DNA from: Polytrichum commune
Lineage: Eukaryota; Streptophyta; Polytrichopsida; Polytrichales; Polytrichaceae
NCBI GenBank assembly: GCA_950295325.1
Contig: OX485803.1
Span: forward strand, 33,223,554 to 33,287,553
Direction: 5' to 3'
Length of the DNA: 64,000 nt
The notes below the pieces were generated by a model. That model ran no database searches. It saw only the letters and a program-made list of their open reading frames with translations, and was not told the DNA's origin. Position numbers and translations under genes: made by a program. Positions 62,601 through 64,000 of the stretch are shown piece by piece. Each line of letters opens with the position of its first letter. Within the stretch, counting starts at the first letter, position 1.

Positions 62601-63844
62601 CCTTCCCCGTGACTTGGAACTTAAAGCCCTTTGCACTTATTTGAGACTGATGACGTTCACATCTTTCTGGTGCTTGTGTGCAGGAACGGAGGCGATGTTT
62701 GCAGATCTGGGCCACTTCAAACAGCTCTCTATCAAGGTGTGATTCTTTCAATCTTAAGAAAGACAAACATACTTTTGAGTTCACCGAATTTGATACCTGC
62801 TGAATCCTTTATACTTTTCACAAGTGAAGGCTTTGCAAATTTTTGACTGTGTCTAGGGCTTCTCCTGCTTATGTTGGATACTTTATTAATTTCAAATGGA
62901 GGTTGTTGTCATAGGTTCTGGGAGGCATTTGGACTGGTTGACAATTTGTAGCACACACATTTATGTTGTGGTCTTTATATACAAGTGATATGGGGAATTG
63001 CATGGAAAGTGGGAAATATTTTCTTATTGACAGAAAAACAATTTCTTTCTCTTCATTTGTTTATAGGAATCAACACTCATTTTCAAGAGAGTGGTCGATT
63101 CCTTCATATATATCAAATCCTTTGTTGCCTTTTATTTGAATCCCATATGCGTGTAAGAAGGTCTGTATTGAATCCAAAATCCTCCTGGTGATTTTAAGCT
63201 TATCTATACTCTATTTATAGACTAGAAGGGTTGTCATTTATGCAGTTGTTTTAAAATTATATCTCTGATTGACAAGTAAGAATTCATTTCAAATTGATTG
63301 TGGTGCAGATTGCTTTCACAGGCGTGGTCTATCCATGCTTGTTACTAGCATACATGGGTCAAGCAGCTTACTTGTCTAAGAATCGAGATGACATTTCAAG
63401 GAGCTTCTACAAGTCTATTCCAAGTATGTGTCTTCATTCTACTTGATATATATATGCGTCCATAGGTGGTTTTAATTTCTACAGTGCAAAACTGGTAGTG
63501 TGATTACAAAAGTTTCCATATTTTAATGTTTTGTTATACTGAGAACCTTCCTAATTCGTTCTCCTTTGCACATTTTCTGGGTTGTGCAGAGCCTGTCTTC
63601 TGGCCAGTATTTGTGATAGCAACTCTGGCTTCAATTGTTGGGAGTCAAGCTGTTATATCTGCGACGTTTTCAATTGTCAAGCAATGCTTATCTCTTGGTT
63701 GTTTCCCTCGGGTGAAAGTAGTGCACACTTCGAAGCAGATTTATGGACAAGTGTACATCCCTGAAATCAACTGGATATTGTTGGTCCTATGCCTTGCGGT
63801 TACTGTTGGATTCCAGGATACAATCACAATTGGAAATGCATATG
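59655..63844 (+). CDS. HAK/KUP/KT potassium transporter, 5' nine exons (truncated by window end)
   Basis: Members of this family are K+/H+-coupled potassium uptake proteins of the plasma membrane or tonoplast with 10-14 membrane helices. Exons: 59655-59696, 60579-60813, 60950-61137, 61283-61340, 61554-61604, 62139-62399, 62684-62736, 63309-63423, 63590-63844. They join in phase to 419 residues. The usual plant protein is about 750-850, so roughly half is present and the rest lies past the right edge. The start opens [14 protein letters not shown]; exon 2 gives the signature [22 protein letters not shown], and later blocks are [116 protein letters not shown], and [16 protein letters not shown]. 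The last codon is split after NAYG before a GT donor (63845). The 882-bp first intron is long for this gene. Which family member it is cannot be told. Confidence 0.95.
61227..61284 (+). repeat. Duplicated splice-acceptor motif in HAK intron 3
   Basis: TGCCATTGCAGGT occurs at 61227-61239 and again at 61272-61284. Only the second AG gives an open frame continuing into [13 protein letters not shown]. The first would read a stop after a few codons. Confidence 0.7.
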
Positions 63845-64000
63845 GTACGCAAATTTCTAACATGTCTTTGGATCGCTTTTTGAGCATATGGAAAGAAGAT
63901 GTCTAGCTTGTCTCTGCAGTCTTGTAAGCATCATGATGTTGCTAAATGTAAACTCTGTTTATAATTTGTGAGGTCGTCAATCACCAATATCTGCACATTG

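Noticed and set aside
1-64000. tRNA, rRNA or small RNA genes
   Set aside because: No stretch with a TTC-box plus a matching acceptor stem, and no rRNA core sequence, was found by eye. A dedicated scan could still find a degenerate copy.

Overview
The window is nuclear DNA of a land plant. It has intron-rich genes with GT-AG splice sites, a gene for the green-lineage plastid import subunit TIC100, a plant-type HAK/KUP/KT potassium transporter, and long AT-rich gene-poor tracts with decayed Ty1/copia, Ty3/gypsy, hAT and En/Spm-like elements. The species cannot be fixed from the sequence. No rRNA, tRNA, CRISPR or organellar gene was seen.

Layout. 1-14.7 kb: AT-rich, gene-free, with simple repeats and two hairpin or terminal-inverted-repeat elements (3.5-4.5 kb). 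14.77-19.63 kb (minus): a complete 11-exon LEO1 (VIP4) gene of the PAF1 transcription-elongation complex, 640 aa. 19.63-20.28 kb: a 655-bp divergent promoter interval. 20.28-27.21 kb (plus): a complete 13-exon TIC100 gene, 893 aa, with a short non-autonomous hAT element in intron 11 that keeps a perfect 8-bp target-site duplication. 27.2-36.3 kb: gene-poor, with one more inverted-repeat element at 28.9 kb. 36.5-38.9 kb: a Ty1/copia remnant on the minus strand that has lost its reverse transcriptase. 38.9-41.3 kb: a Ty3/gypsy tail (integrase end and chromodomain) with LTR-like sequence. 41.6-46 kb: a decayed multi-exon gene resembling plant Ptta/En/Spm transposon proteins. 46.6-54.1 kb: AT-rich, with local tandem repeats and unrecognised ORF fragments. 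54.14-55.60 kb: a 1.46-kb non-autonomous hAT element, also with a perfect 8-bp duplication, whose interior is a GC-rich minisatellite. 55.6-59.6 kb: no recognised gene. 59.66 kb to the right edge (plus): the first nine exons of a HAK/KUP/KT potassium transporter whose 3' half lies outside the window.

The three host genes are unrelated: nuclear transcription elongation, plastid protein import and potassium transport. Only LEO1 and TIC100 share a control region. Exon joins were worked out by hand from splice sites, reading phase and family conservation; every phase in the three models is compatible. Two introns, one in LEO1 and one in TIC100, use GC instead of GT at the donor. I found no wholly new system. 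The best leads are the two hAT elements, the possible non-AUG transit peptide of TIC100, and the En/Spm-like pseudogene.
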